A stretch of DNA of 11,873 bases from Pavlovales sp. CCMP2436 (GCA_026770615.1 MU631552.1:91587-103459), one strand, 5' to 3'. Shown: positions 1-7,362, counted from the stretch's first letter. The notes: a model not told the origin generated them from the letters alone. Numbers and translations: made by a program.

Positions 1-15
1 GGGGGGGGGGGGGGG
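1..15. repeat. Poly-G homopolymer at the left edge
   Basis: Fifteen consecutive G open the window. With the poly-A run at the other end, this suggests that the contig terminates at homopolymers. It lies inside, or beyond, the first intron of the minus-strand Hsp70-like gene. Confidence 0.9.
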
Positions 16-212
16 TTCGAGTGTGTTACCGGGAGTGCTTTGCAAGCTGGAGCAAAACTCGAGTTGGTTTGCAACCGAGTGCTCCCACTGGACCAGCGCA
101 CATCCCTTGTATGTGCAATAGAACATATTTACAACATATGTACATACACAAATAAGCAATAATCAAAACATATATGCAAACAATATATGCAAACAATGTT
201 CAGTGAACTCAC
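1..212 (-). other. Intron 1 of the Hsp70-like gene (partial)
   Basis: Read on the minus strand, the exon ends ...GATGCAG and is followed by GTGAGT, a consensus GT donor, so the intron begins at 212 and runs off the left edge. It interrupts a codon after its first base (phase 1). The sequence turns from GC-rich to AT-rich at the donor, with repeated ATATATGCAAACA near 170-196. I see no further exon in these 212 bases. Confidence 0.75.
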
Positions 213-1059
213 CTGCATCTGCGGCGGGTGGCTCAGGCGCGCCAGTCTTGGAAGGAGTCGTTGGTGTGGGCGGCTGCTTGAGCATGTCCTCCTCCCCCGC
301 AACGATCTCGACGAGCCCGCGCGCGCCGAGCGCCACAGCAATGGCGGACGGGACTAGTGTGGCGCGCAGCCCGGCGGCGAGCGCGGCGCGCTTGAGCGCG
401 GCCGCACGAGCGGGTGGGGTGCCTGCGTGCAAGGGGAGCACCGCCTCTTTGACCGGCGCGTTCAGATAAGACTCGGCGTCTGAGCGCAGCCGCTTGAGCA
501 GCAGCGACGCGACAAACTCGGGCGTGTACGCCTTGAGGGCGCCGCGCACACTCAGTTGAACGCGCACGCCGCTTGCCGACTCGTCGCCGCCCTCCTCCCC
601 CTCGGCCTCACCCTCGCCCTCCCCCTCGCCGCCACCCTTACCACCCTCTCCACCACCGGCCTTGTCGCCCTTATCCGCGGCGGCAACGAGCTGGAACTGC
701 CAGCCAGGCTGCCAGCGCGAGAGCTCGGCAGAGTCGGGCGCGAGACCGAGAAGTCGACGTAGCTCGACCACAGTGCCGCGCGCGTTGCGCTGCTGCTGCG
801 AGACGGCCGCCTCGCCTAGCAGCTGCTCCTCGTCGGTGAAAGCGACACAGGCGGGCGTGTTGCGGTTGCCCTGCTCGTTGGCCACCACCTCCACCTTGCC
901 GTCCCGCGCGCACGCGACGCGCCCGTTGGCGAGCCCGAGCTCCAGCCCGATGATGGCGGGCGGGCCCTGGTCCACGCGCGCCAAGTTGGTTGGACCCGCG
1001 GCCGCGTCCTGCTCCGCCTTCTCGGCGTTCTTCTCCTTGCGCGTCTGCCTCGGTGCCAT
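213..1059 (-). CDS. Hsp70-family protein, divergent (Ssz1/HSPA14-like), first exon only
   Basis: The ATG at 1059 opens a 282-codon exon ending at a GTGAGT donor. After a charged N-terminus (residues 1-34) it follows the Hsp70 ATPase domain in order: IIGLELGLANGRVA (36-49) at the phosphate-1 loop, KVEVVANEQGNRNTPACVAF (55-74), LLGEAAVSQQ..N (80-92), YTPEFVASLLLKRL (178-191), APVKEAVLPL (201-210), and AALAAGLRA..VPSAIAVALG (225-245). Canonical Hsp70 has an Asp then Gly-Thr-Thr in the first loop; here it is Glu-Leu-Gly-Leu-Ala, so ATP hydrolysis is probably weak or absent, as in ribosome-associated Ssz1/HSPA14 or Hsp110-type members. Residues 130-164 are a Gly/Glu-rich insert unlike any standard Hsp70. 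A Pro/Ala-rich stretch (254-282) precedes the expected second phosphate loop, which must lie in the next exon. Family assignment is firm; the subfamily is inference. Confidence 0.8.
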
Positions 1060-1212
1060 CTCCCCTGTGTCCTCGCGGCGGGCTTGGCTCCGTCGACGGG
1101 ATATGGCTCCGTCGGCTTGGGCGGGGTTTCGTGGACAAGATGCAAAAAGTGACTTTAAAAAACTTAGTGGGCAGCGGTTAGGTACTTCTACTTCATTCCG
1201 CCGCGTCTCTCA

Positions 1213-1345
1213 ACGCCGTCGGTTCATAACGACGTCACTCTCGCGAGTGAATCCGCCGTGCCAGCAGGTACCTTCCGCTAAGCGCTGAAGGCCCACCACT
1301 GACCAAAAGAAAATCTTTGAGTTGTCGAACACGCCCACGTTCTCA
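1213..1345. repeat. Dispersed repeat, copy A
   Basis: About 130 bases here align collinearly with 3111-3245 in the same orientation. Shared blocks in order are GTCGGTTCATAACGACGTCAC, GTGAATCCGCCGT, CCACCACTGA, and GTTG.CG.ACACGCC. I estimate roughly 70-75% identity by eye with small indels. On the minus strand both copies can be read as an open frame ending DVVMNRRR and then TGA, but upstream frames differ by indels, so coding is doubtful. The copy sits about 150 bases upstream of the Hsp70-like start codon and leads into a triplet tract, as copy B does. Confidence 0.7.
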
Positions 1346-1358
1346 TCTAAAGCCACAC

Positions 1359-1439
1359 TCCGTCTCCGTCGCCGTCGCCGTCGCAGCCTCCATTGCCGCC
1401 GCCGCCGCCGCAGCCGCCGCCGCCACCGCCGCCGTCGTC

Positions 1440-1470
<31 letters not shown>

Positions 1471-1550
1471 TCGCCGCCGCCGCCACCTCGGCCTGCTTAC
1501 CTGCCGAGGCTGCCAAGCCGCTGTCGCCACCGCCGCCGCCGCCGCCGCCG
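1359..1550. repeat. GCC/GTC triplet microsatellite
   Basis: About 190 bases consist almost entirely of CCG/GCC/GTC triplets, interrupted at about 1485-1525 by a non-repetitive stretch that contains a CCTCGGC/GCCGAGG inverted pair. The tract creates long low-complexity open frames (poly-Arg or poly-Ala) on both strands; these are composition artefacts rather than genes. Confidence 0.9.
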
Positions 1551-1559
1551 CACCCCCTA

Positions 1560-2080
1560 CTGAGGCGAGGACCCAGTGAGAAGCTTCTGATATTATAATG
1601 TAATTAAAACATAATTTGTTTCCAAAGTTTGAAGATCTGTATAGACGTAGAATTTGGCGGGGAACAATTATGTTCGTATACATTGAAACCAAATTCTTTC
1701 AGTAATGGCAATAAAATGGCCTTCAAAGCGAGGATGGTGTGTTAAATCAAATGCTTAATATGTCTTATATTAATAATCTCCTTCTTCTTATAGGTTGTTG
1801 GTGGTTGTTGGTCAGGGGTGAATGGTTTGGTTGCTCGGAAGTGTGATCCGATGTCGGTGTGTATGATGCGAATGGGGATCCACTCGGTGCCTGTTGGTTT
1901 GGGATTGTTTATCAGTGTGATTAGGGAGTATAGGTGTTGTCTCCTTATGCCCAGTGGTGGTGGTGGCGCCTATTGGCAGCTGTCTACTAGTGGCATAAGG
2001 TTGGCTGGGTCCAGCTGGGTACCAGAGAAAACGAAGTTTCCATCGGTTCACCAGGATGCGCGATTTGCATGAAACTAGCA
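1560..2080. other. Intergenic spacer with a G/T-rich segment
   Basis: No supported gene. 1590-1790 is AT-rich with an AATAAA near 1710. From about 1790 to 2010 the plus strand becomes strongly enriched in G and T (C and A on the other strand), with GGTTGTTGGTGG-type runs. This gives a C/A-rich reading on the minus strand that stays open for about 70 codons without a convincing start or family match. The stretch probably holds the peroxiredoxin promoter and leader, but I recognise no TATA box. Confidence 0.4.
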
Positions 2081-2108
2081 AGGAGGATAAATCCCTTTTT
2101 ATCCTCCT
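2081..2108. promoter_or_regulatory. Perfect 11-bp stem-loop upstream of the peroxiredoxin
   Basis: AGGAGGATAAA (2081-2091) is followed by a six-base loop TCCCTT and its exact complement TTTATCCTCCT (2098-2108). It lies about 95 bases before the peroxiredoxin ATG, so it would be in the promoter or 5' leader. Role unknown; it could act on translation or be an old insertion scar. Confidence 0.5.
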
Positions 2109-2203
2109 CTGGCTCAGCTGCCTCCTCCGAGCAGTTGGAGCAGCCCTGAAGTTCTCCTGCGAGCACGCCAATCGTATTTTTGCCGATCGCCTGCGACACG
2201 CGA

Positions 2204-2806
2204 ATGCTCGTCTGCCTAGCGACGATCGCTGCACTCTCGGCAAGCGGCCCACGCGCGAGCGCGCTATCCGTATCGCGACGCGCGGCGACCTTCACGCGCG
2301 CATCCGAGCTGAGCATGGTGGGCGTGGGCACCAAGTTGCCCGACCTCTTGCTGTTCGAGGGGCAACCCGAGTTCGCCAAGGCGACGGAGTACTCGCTGGC
2401 CGAGCTCACCAAGGGCAAGACCGTCGTGATCTTCGCCGTGCCTGGTGCGTTCACGCCTGGCTGCTCCAAGTCGCACCTGCCGAGCTTCATCGCTGGCTTC
2501 GACGCGCTCACGGCAGCCGGCGTTGAGCTGGTGATCTGCACGGCGACAAACGACCCGTACGTGATGGAGGCATGGGGCCGCGAGGCGGGCGTCAAGCCCG
2601 GTACTATTCTAATGCTCTCGGACAAGAGCGCCGCGCTCTGCCGCGCGCTCGGCGTTGCGAGCGAGGCCGATCCGATGGTCCGCTCGGACCGCTACGCGCT
2701 GATCGCGAAGGATGGCGTGGTGACCGCGTGGCTGCCCGCCGCCATGCCGGACGGCGAGAAGAAGTCGGAGAACACGTACTGCCCCGCTGTGCTCGCCGCC
2801 CTCTAG
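2204..2806 (+). CDS. Type II (Prx5-like) peroxiredoxin, probably organelle-targeted
   Basis: A 200-residue thiol peroxidase that would reduce hydrogen and alkyl peroxides using glutaredoxin or thioredoxin. PGAFTPGCS (80-88) carries the peroxidatic Cys87 with Thr84 and Pro80. Cys112 in VICTATNDPYVMEAWG lies exactly 25 residues later, the spacing of the peroxidatic and resolving cysteines in plant type II peroxiredoxins. Arg163 in SDRYALIAKDGVV fits the conserved active-site Arg. I chose the ATG at 2204 rather than the longer non-ATG frame because it begins a hydrophobic leader MLVCLATIAALSASGPRASA, then an Arg/Ser/Thr-rich stretch to about residue 37; mature protein starts near VGVGTKLPDLLLF. 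A signal peptide plus transit-like region suggests import into a secondary plastid, though secretion to the ER cannot be excluded. Cys193 near the C-terminus (TYCPA) is an extra cysteine. No intron is needed. Confidence 0.93.
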   Translation: MLVCLATIAALSASGPRASALSVSRRAATFTRASELSMVGVGTKLPDLLLFEGQPEFAKATEYSLAELTKGKTVVIFAVPGAFTPGCSKSHLPSFIAGFDALTAAGVELVICTATNDPYVMEAWGREAGVKPGTILMLSDKSAALCRALGVASEADPMVRSDRYALIAKDGVVTAWLPAAMPDGEKKSENTYCPAVLAAL

Positions 2807-3110
2807 AGCGCGTCGCTATCTAGCAGGTTCTCGGGCCCTGTCCAATACTTGCAGCCTCGAGTCGCAGTAGCGCAAGCGGAGGGGCGCGGCGGGGTCGCGT
2901 TGGTACTTTATCTAGTCGCATTCACTAATGAGCTCGGCGAGCGACAACCTCGGCTATGAGCGAGCGAGACCCTGCCCTGTAAGTGTAAAGAGCTCTTTGC
3001 GTAGCCTGCAATCTTCTCAGATTATATTTGCGCGCATGTATTCACGATATCCGGCCCCGGGCGGTAAGGGTCCCAATACTTTATAATTTATTCCGCTCGA
3101 GTCCTTTCAT
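2807..3110. other. Spacer after peroxiredoxin; possible 52-codon frame
   Basis: Mostly 3' flank of the peroxiredoxin. An ATG at 2928 opens a 52-codon frame to TAA at 3084-3086 (starting MSSASDNLGYERARP). It contains a consensus GTAAGT donor at about 2979 and a CTTCTCAG acceptor at about 3020, which could instead define a 3' UTR intron. No family resemblance, so I do not call a gene. Confidence 0.25.
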
Positions 3111-3245
3111 CGTCGTCGGTTCATAACGACGTCACCTTCGCATGTGAATCCGCCGTTCCAACAGGTCTTCAGCTGCGCCTGAGCTTCGCGGCCACCACTG
3201 AAAAAAGTGACATCGTTGAGTTGCCGGACACGCCGATGTCCTTGC
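3111..3245. repeat. Dispersed repeat, copy B
   Basis: Diverged direct copy of 1213-1345. The first block forms a hairpin: CGTCGT (3111-3116) and ACGACG (3126-3131) around CGGTTCATA. As in copy A it is followed by GTCGCCGCC triplets (to about 3300), so the unit may include the triplet tract. A shorter partial likeness, CGTCATCGGTTCAACGACGG, occurs at about 11150-11169 just outside the transposon. Source element unknown. Confidence 0.7.
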
Positions 3246-3443
3246 CCGCACATTGTCGCCGCCGTCGCCGCCTTCCATGTGCCGCTGTCGTCGTCGTCCC
3301 AGCCGCCCACGTTCGACTTTCACCACAGCTTGCCGCAACCTTCTCTCGAGCTGCTGCGGCTGCCGCTGCCACCGTTCCCATCTCCACCACGCCCACACCC
3401 CCGCTCTAACCTTCCCCCTCTCGGCTAGATCCTCGAGACGGAT

Positions 3444-4053
3444 CCTATTCAAACCTATTCGATAGGCAAGGCACGCTTTTCGCCATCTGTTTATAGTTCG
3501 TTCTCCAGAGCTAAGCCTTGGAGGGTAGGGTCTCAAGAGGCAGAGAAAAAGCCCTGGATCATCAGAACCTCCTCAATAACTTATTAAATATTACTAATTA
3601 AATGCATATTTTAACAAAAAGAAATCCTATTGAATAGGCAAATTTTAGGAGGTACCAATAGGCAATAGGCACGAGTCAGTGGGCGCTCTGGGCGGCGTGG
3701 GGAGCGAGCGTCACCCTCGTGTATAGCCACCTGCGTGGCCAAGGTGCAGGTGATACCGCTCATCGAGTCTCCGACGTCAAGCGGCCTCTCGGCGAGCGGC
3801 TCAGGCTCGAGCGGCAGCGACGCAGGGTCATCGTCTGCCATGCTGAAAGTTTTGTAATATTTCTTCAGGAATTCACCAGGTCATAATAGGCCGCTGGGAG
3901 GCCGCATCGTCGATCTGATTGAATCCTGGCCATCCACATGTCGTGGCGTCCACGGCGATGTGCGGTGACCCTGGGTATCTGACGCGCGGTGCGTCGGCTA
4001 TAGCGTGCCGAACGTAGGCTATTAAATAGGCCAAAAAGCTGGTTCAATAGGCT
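3444..4053. repeat. Cluster of CCTATT / AATAGGC motifs
   Basis: The motif AATAGGC or a one-base variant recurs near 3463, 3634, 3656, 3663, 3886, 4026 and 4047. Two instances form small palindromes: CCTATTCGATAGG near 3457 and CCTATTGAATAGG near 3629. The first and the third are both followed by AGGCACG. The clustering in about 600 bases suggests remnants of one element family or a short amplified motif; function unknown. Confidence 0.45.
3731..3841 (-). CDS. Possible orphan exon, hypothetical
   Basis: On the minus strand, TTTCAG immediately precedes CATGG at 3841 and a 37-codon open stretch runs to ACGCAG/GTGGCT, a plausible donor at 3731/3730. The peptide starts MADDDPASLPLEPEPL and is GC-rich against an AT-rich background. 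It is either the start of a gene (ATG at 3841) or an internal exon. No partner exon is convincing at lower coordinates and no family is recognised. The gene may be broken or this may be chance. Confidence 0.25.
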
Positions 4054-4405
4054 CAGGGGTCTAGCCACTCTCCTCTCACCTCGCCGTTTTGGTTTTGTCA
4101 GTTTTAATTACCGACTTCTTATCCTTGGGTCCGACTGTCATCTGTTGCTTCAAAGCATGTCTTGCCTTCATCGATGGAGATTACGCATATCATCCTTCCT
4201 CCGTTGCGCGACTCTGCGATAAGCTCAGGTAAGGATTTTACGTTAGCTCCAGGCCGGGCTGTCCACCCGTTTCCGTTTGCGCTGTATGATCATGTATGGT
4301 AAGAGGCCGTTCAGAGGCTCGGCGCGGTATATAGCGATGAATTTATGCACTTGCCCTTGCTCCAGTCTCTTGATCAGAACCACATCTTTGCCTACGCATG
4401 TGGCG
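3842..4405. other. Intergenic stretch, no supported gene
   Basis: Mixed composition. Two overlapping short frames are open on opposite strands: plus about 4064-4228, ending at CTCAG/GTAAGG (a good donor), and minus about 4290-4119. Neither has a family match or a clear start, so neither is called. The minus frame at 3865-4068 overlaps the AATAGGC motifs and shows no domain. Confidence 0.3.
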
Positions 4406-4587
4406 ATGCTGTACAGGGGATCGCGGGCAATAAGAAACCGTCGTGTTTAGAAACTGAGCCTCTTTTTTTTGCCCTTGAATAATATTTTAACAAAAATTTA
4501 ACAATTGCTTGTATGTAATTTGCTAAGAAACTCAGACTCAGCCTTAAAAAGCGCCGTTCTTATTGCCCGCGATCCCCTGTAGAGCAT
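4406..4587. mobile_element. MITE-like element with 31-bp terminal inverted repeats
   Basis: 4406-4436 and 4557-4587 are inverted copies matching at 30 of 31 positions; the inner 25 bases, from TACAGGGGATCGC to CAATAAGAA, are exact. The interior (about 120 bases) is AT-rich, noncoding and includes ATATTTTAACAAAAA. If the ends are CAGGGG..CCCCTG (4414 and 4579), a TA dinucleotide flanks both sides, as for Tc1/mariner-type insertions. However, the inverted symmetry continues six bases beyond the TA with one mismatch, so the true boundary and target duplication are uncertain. It is non-autonomous: no transposase inside. Confidence 0.8.
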
Positions 4588-5440
4588 GTTATCGTTCATC
4601 CATGCTGCCTAATTTGGTCCGAAGTGAGGCGGCCCGTACCTTGCTTACGCTTCGATTGGCCAAACGTTACGGATTAGCCGGTGATCAAGGATATTGCTCA
4701 TAGGGTCACCTACGTTCTCCGGTCTGCGTAGATTCAATTTTTTCTGGATGTGTTGCGACCCCATAAGTTAGAAAGTATATTTACATGTTTTATATTTTGA
4801 AATGATATCCGGGGCGAGCCGAGGAGCTGATCAAGAAGGATCCGCGGCTCGTCTGATGCCGCTGAAGAAGGGTGCAATTTACATTCCTATTTTAATATAT
4901 GATAATACCATTGGCATGAACTAACTAGTTAGTTAATATATTTATGATAGGGATTCAAGCTGGCGTCTGACTGTTCTGAATGTTGTGCTGGTCTGACTGC
5001 AAGGGTGCACCCAGCTTTTAGCAATAGCGCCCTGGCGTGCCCCGTTGGCTAGGCGAAGAAAAATGTCAGGCCTTTTTTTCAAGTGTGTCGCCTCCCGGCC
5101 TAGTCCTTGGAACTCACCTCTCGATCGCGAGGGATTTCCGATGGTTCGATGGTAGATTTCAGGACGGTATGAATGCCAAAGATCAGTTAAATTAATTATA
5201 CGTCACGGTCAATTCAATACTAACTGGGATGTCGAATCGGTCAGAGTACCATTGTCGGTATCCGCCTACACCTTGGACTGCTGTAGACTTTCAGGGCGGG
5301 GAAGCCTAGTGGGGCTGCCCGCTCCTATTTCCTGTTGCGAATCCCATCCCAGAAAGCAAGTGTGTGCGTGTTGGTCTGGGCGGTAGATATACCCCAGTAC
5401 GTACGAATATGTGTTAGACATGCATGGGTATAACGGGTAA
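4588..5440. other. Gene-poor spacer with possible coding relic
   Basis: No supported gene. At 4806-4856 a GC-rich island inside AT-rich DNA reads YPGRAEELIKKDPRLV then TGA, which resembles the end of a protein, but I recognise no family and see no clean acceptor. A 33-codon frame begins with ATG at about 4600. TTAGTTAATATAT at about 4928 recurs near 7872. Confidence 0.25.
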
Positions 5441-5569
5441 GGCACGAGGCTCCACCCAGCCAATCAGGGCGGGGGCAACGGCTCGGCGGCGCATAGCGCG
5501 GGCAGGGCACGAGGCGCCACCCAGCCACTAGGGGCGGGGGCGTCGCTCGGCGGCAAATAGCGAGGGCAG
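5441..5569. repeat. 65-bp tandem duplication with GC boxes
   Basis: 5441-5505 and 5506-5569 are successive copies with the same order of blocks: GGCACGAGGC, CCACCCAGCCA, GGGCGGGGGC, CTCGGCGGC, ATAGCG and GGGCAG. Each copy contains one GGGCGGGGGC, like a Sp1-type GC box. They lie about 175-300 bases upstream of the next gene's ATG, so they may belong to its promoter. Confidence 0.8.
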
Positions 5570-5597
5570 AATACCTGTACACGTGTCTGGGGGTAGC

Positions 5598-5715
5598 GTG
5601 CTCGTGCGTGCGTGTGCGGTGCGGTGCGTGTCTGCGTGCGTGCGTGTGTGTGTGCGTGCGTGCACTTGTCTTGCGTGCGTGCGTGCGTGTGTGCGTGCAT
5701 GCGCACCGAGCGTGT
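5598..5715. repeat. TGCG/TG alternating purine-pyrimidine microsatellite
   Basis: About 115 bases of nearly uninterrupted (TGCG)n and (TG)n, broken by ACTTGTCT. Such alternating tracts can adopt Z-DNA. It ends about 28 bases before the ATG at 5743 and generates spurious CVRACV-type open frames on both strands. Confidence 0.85.
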
Positions 5716-5742
5716 ACATCTTCACTGCGCGAGCTGTGCACG

Positions 5743-7362
5743 ATGGCGGGGCAGGTGTGCAGCACCCGTCGCCGCGTGGCGCTCGGCGTATTGCTGGGCC
5801 GGACGCGAGCAAAGAATAGCCCAGGTCCCTAGGCGAGGCGGGTGTGTAATAAATGCACTTTTTAGATCTTTTTTCAAAATTTTGGGCGTAAATCAAGTTT
5901 CTGCAGGCCAAAAGCACGCGCCCGGACACGGTGGCTCGCGCGATGACTCAGGCCGGAAACGCAAGCCGGAAGCGTTGCCCGTCGTCTCCAAGTCGAACCC
6001 ATGGACCATCGCAGGTGTTTCGACCATCGCTCTCAATGACAACGTTGGAGCGATCAGCGCGGGTGGTAGCGCTGAGCGCACGGCCGGCGGCGCAGGCGAG
6101 GGAGCGGACGACAGCTCCGAGCGCGCGGCCGATGGCGCAAGCGAGGGAGCGGATGGCAGCGCGCTCATCGAGCGCGAGCCCGCGGCCGGCGGCGCAGGCG
6201 AGGGAGCGGATGGCAGCGCGCTCATCGAGCGCGAGCCCACGGCCATCGGCGCAGGCGAGGGAGCAGGTGGCAGCGCGCTCATCGAGCGCGAGCCCGCGGC
6301 CGGCGGCGCAGGCGAGGGAGCGGATGGCCGCGCGCTCATCGAGCGCGAGCCCGCGGCCGGCGGCGCAGGCGAGGGAGCGGGCGGCAGCGCCGAGCGCGCG
6401 GCCGGCAACGCGGGCGGCAGCGCGTTCGAGGACTGGCGGTCGCTCAAAGGGACGGCGCTGCAGGCGATCGCCGAGCAGGCTCAGCAGTTGAGGATTGTCA
6501 TCGAGGAGGCTGGAGCAGAGCAGCGCCGCATCTTTGCGCTGCAGATGCACGAGCAAGAGCAGCGGATGCAGGCGCGCTTTGACAGTGAGCGCCGATTGAT
6601 TGCGGCGGAATTTGAGACGCTTCGTGACGCAAGGACGCTGGCTTCTACGCACAACTGGCTCGCGATGCTCGCAACAGGCAATTACATCTGCTTAGTTTGC
6701 AACTCGCACTTCCATCTCGTTAAGACAAGGGGAAATTGGCGGGCAACTATGCCGTTCCTCAAGTGCAACGGCGGCTACGAGCCGCGCGACGGGCAGTACA
6801 CACGATCTGTCGCTAGGCACGAGGCGTGTGACGTGCACATCCAGTGCGTCCAGCTAGAGGGCGAGCGGCAGTCCAACCCGCTCCAGCACGCCATCGCATT
6901 GCAGCAGGCTGCAGCCGACGAGATCACCGCGCGCATCTTCCGTACTGCGGTTCACCTCTTCCTGCGCTACCGGCCCTTTATCGACCACGAGCATCTCGTG
7001 CTGCTGCAGAACGACAATGGCGCGAGTATGTGCGACCGGCTCCACAGCCGTGTGGCTGCTTCGCGCATGCTCGAAACGGTCTACTCAGTGCTGCGCCAAG
7101 ACGTGATCTCCTTCATCTCGACACGGGACGAGTATTCAGGCGCGCCGCCCTACGTTGGCACGCCTGCTGAAAAGGTGTACACGCATTTATTATTATTATA
7201 ATAAATGCGCTCCTTGGCTAACCTCCCCCCCAGGTCTCTGAAAAGCAGTTCAACAGCTTCGAGCTCGTTAACGGGCGCGTGAACAGCAAAGGCACGCCCG
7301 TGGTCTTTATTATGGAGCATCAAATGTTGATTAAATATATATGCAACAAAAAAAATCCGTAA
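5743..7362 (+). CDS. Zinc-finger/coiled-coil protein like the N-terminal half of ZNF862/hAT-type proteins
   Basis: Modelled as three exons (5743-5824, 5907-7174, 7234-7359), about 492 residues. The ATG at 5743 joins in frame through an 82-base intron with acceptor TTTCTGCAG but a weak donor, GTCCCT. The second intron is 59 bases (AAG/GTGTAC..CCCCCCAG, with CTAAC as possible branch site). Regions: basic N-terminus; four copies of a 19-residue repeat (111-186); Glu/Gln-rich coiled coil (about 202-274); a possible C2H2 zinc site with Cys289-x2-Cys292 and His332-x5-His338; and residues 369-430 (RIFRTAVHLFLRYRPF..LVLLQNDNG..SVLR) resembling the helical region before the catalytic core of ZNF862/hAT-like proteins. 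The catalytic core is absent: exon 3 runs into AT-rich DNA and TAA at 7360. It may be a truncated transposon gene, or a domesticated binding protein. The start and family are uncertain. Confidence 0.5.
5825..5906 (+). other. Proposed intron 1 of the zinc-finger gene
   Basis: AT-rich 82-base insert between CCCAG/GTCCCT and TTTTTTCAAAATTTT...TTTCTGCAG/GCC. The splice is phase 1 and joins frame 1 to frame 2 without a stop. The acceptor is strong and the donor poor. The downstream frame is also open through the intron, so a start farther upstream without splicing remains possible. Confidence 0.5.
6155..6382 (+). repeat. 57-bp coding minisatellite, four copies
   Basis: Exact period 57 at 6155, 6212, 6269 and 6326; each unit encodes 19 residues of the form GSALIEREPAAGGAGEGA(D/G). 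Copies differ by a few substitutions (for example PTAIG in copy 2, GRALI in copy 4). Flanking sequence holds degenerate half units (SAERTAGGAGEGAD). The period is a multiple of three, so the frame is kept when copy number changes. Both strands stay open, giving long antisense shadows. Confidence 0.9.
7175..7233 (+). other. Intron 2 of the zinc-finger gene (59 bases)
   Basis: GAAAAG/GTGTAC donor, a TTATTATTATT stretch, candidate branch site GGCTAAC, pyrimidine tract CCTCCCCCCCAG/GTC acceptor. Phase 0. Composition switches from GC-rich exon to AT-rich intron and back. Confidence 0.65.

Noticed and set aside
1210..1692. Arg-rich and Ala-rich frames across the triplet tract
   Set aside because: Produced by GCC/CCG repeats in every frame; no conserved non-repeat content other than the dispersed repeat.
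1752..1963. Minus-strand open stretch containing HTDIGSHF, recalling retroelement integrases
   Set aside because: Only a short motif in a C/A-biased region, with no start and no neighbouring integrase motifs; probably chance.
4064..4290. Two opposing short open frames, one ending at a good GTAAGG donor
   Set aside because: No start codon context, partner exon or family likeness; the two overlap on opposite strands, so at most one could be real.
5441..5569. CRISPR-like direct repeats
   Set aside because: Two adjacent 65-base copies without spacers, in a eukaryotic intron-containing context; a simple tandem duplication.
5893..6652. Long minus-strand open frames antisense to the minisatellite
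   Set aside because: The repeat has period 57 and no stop in any frame, so both strands stay open by composition; the plus frame has the coiled coil, zinc-finger and splice sites.
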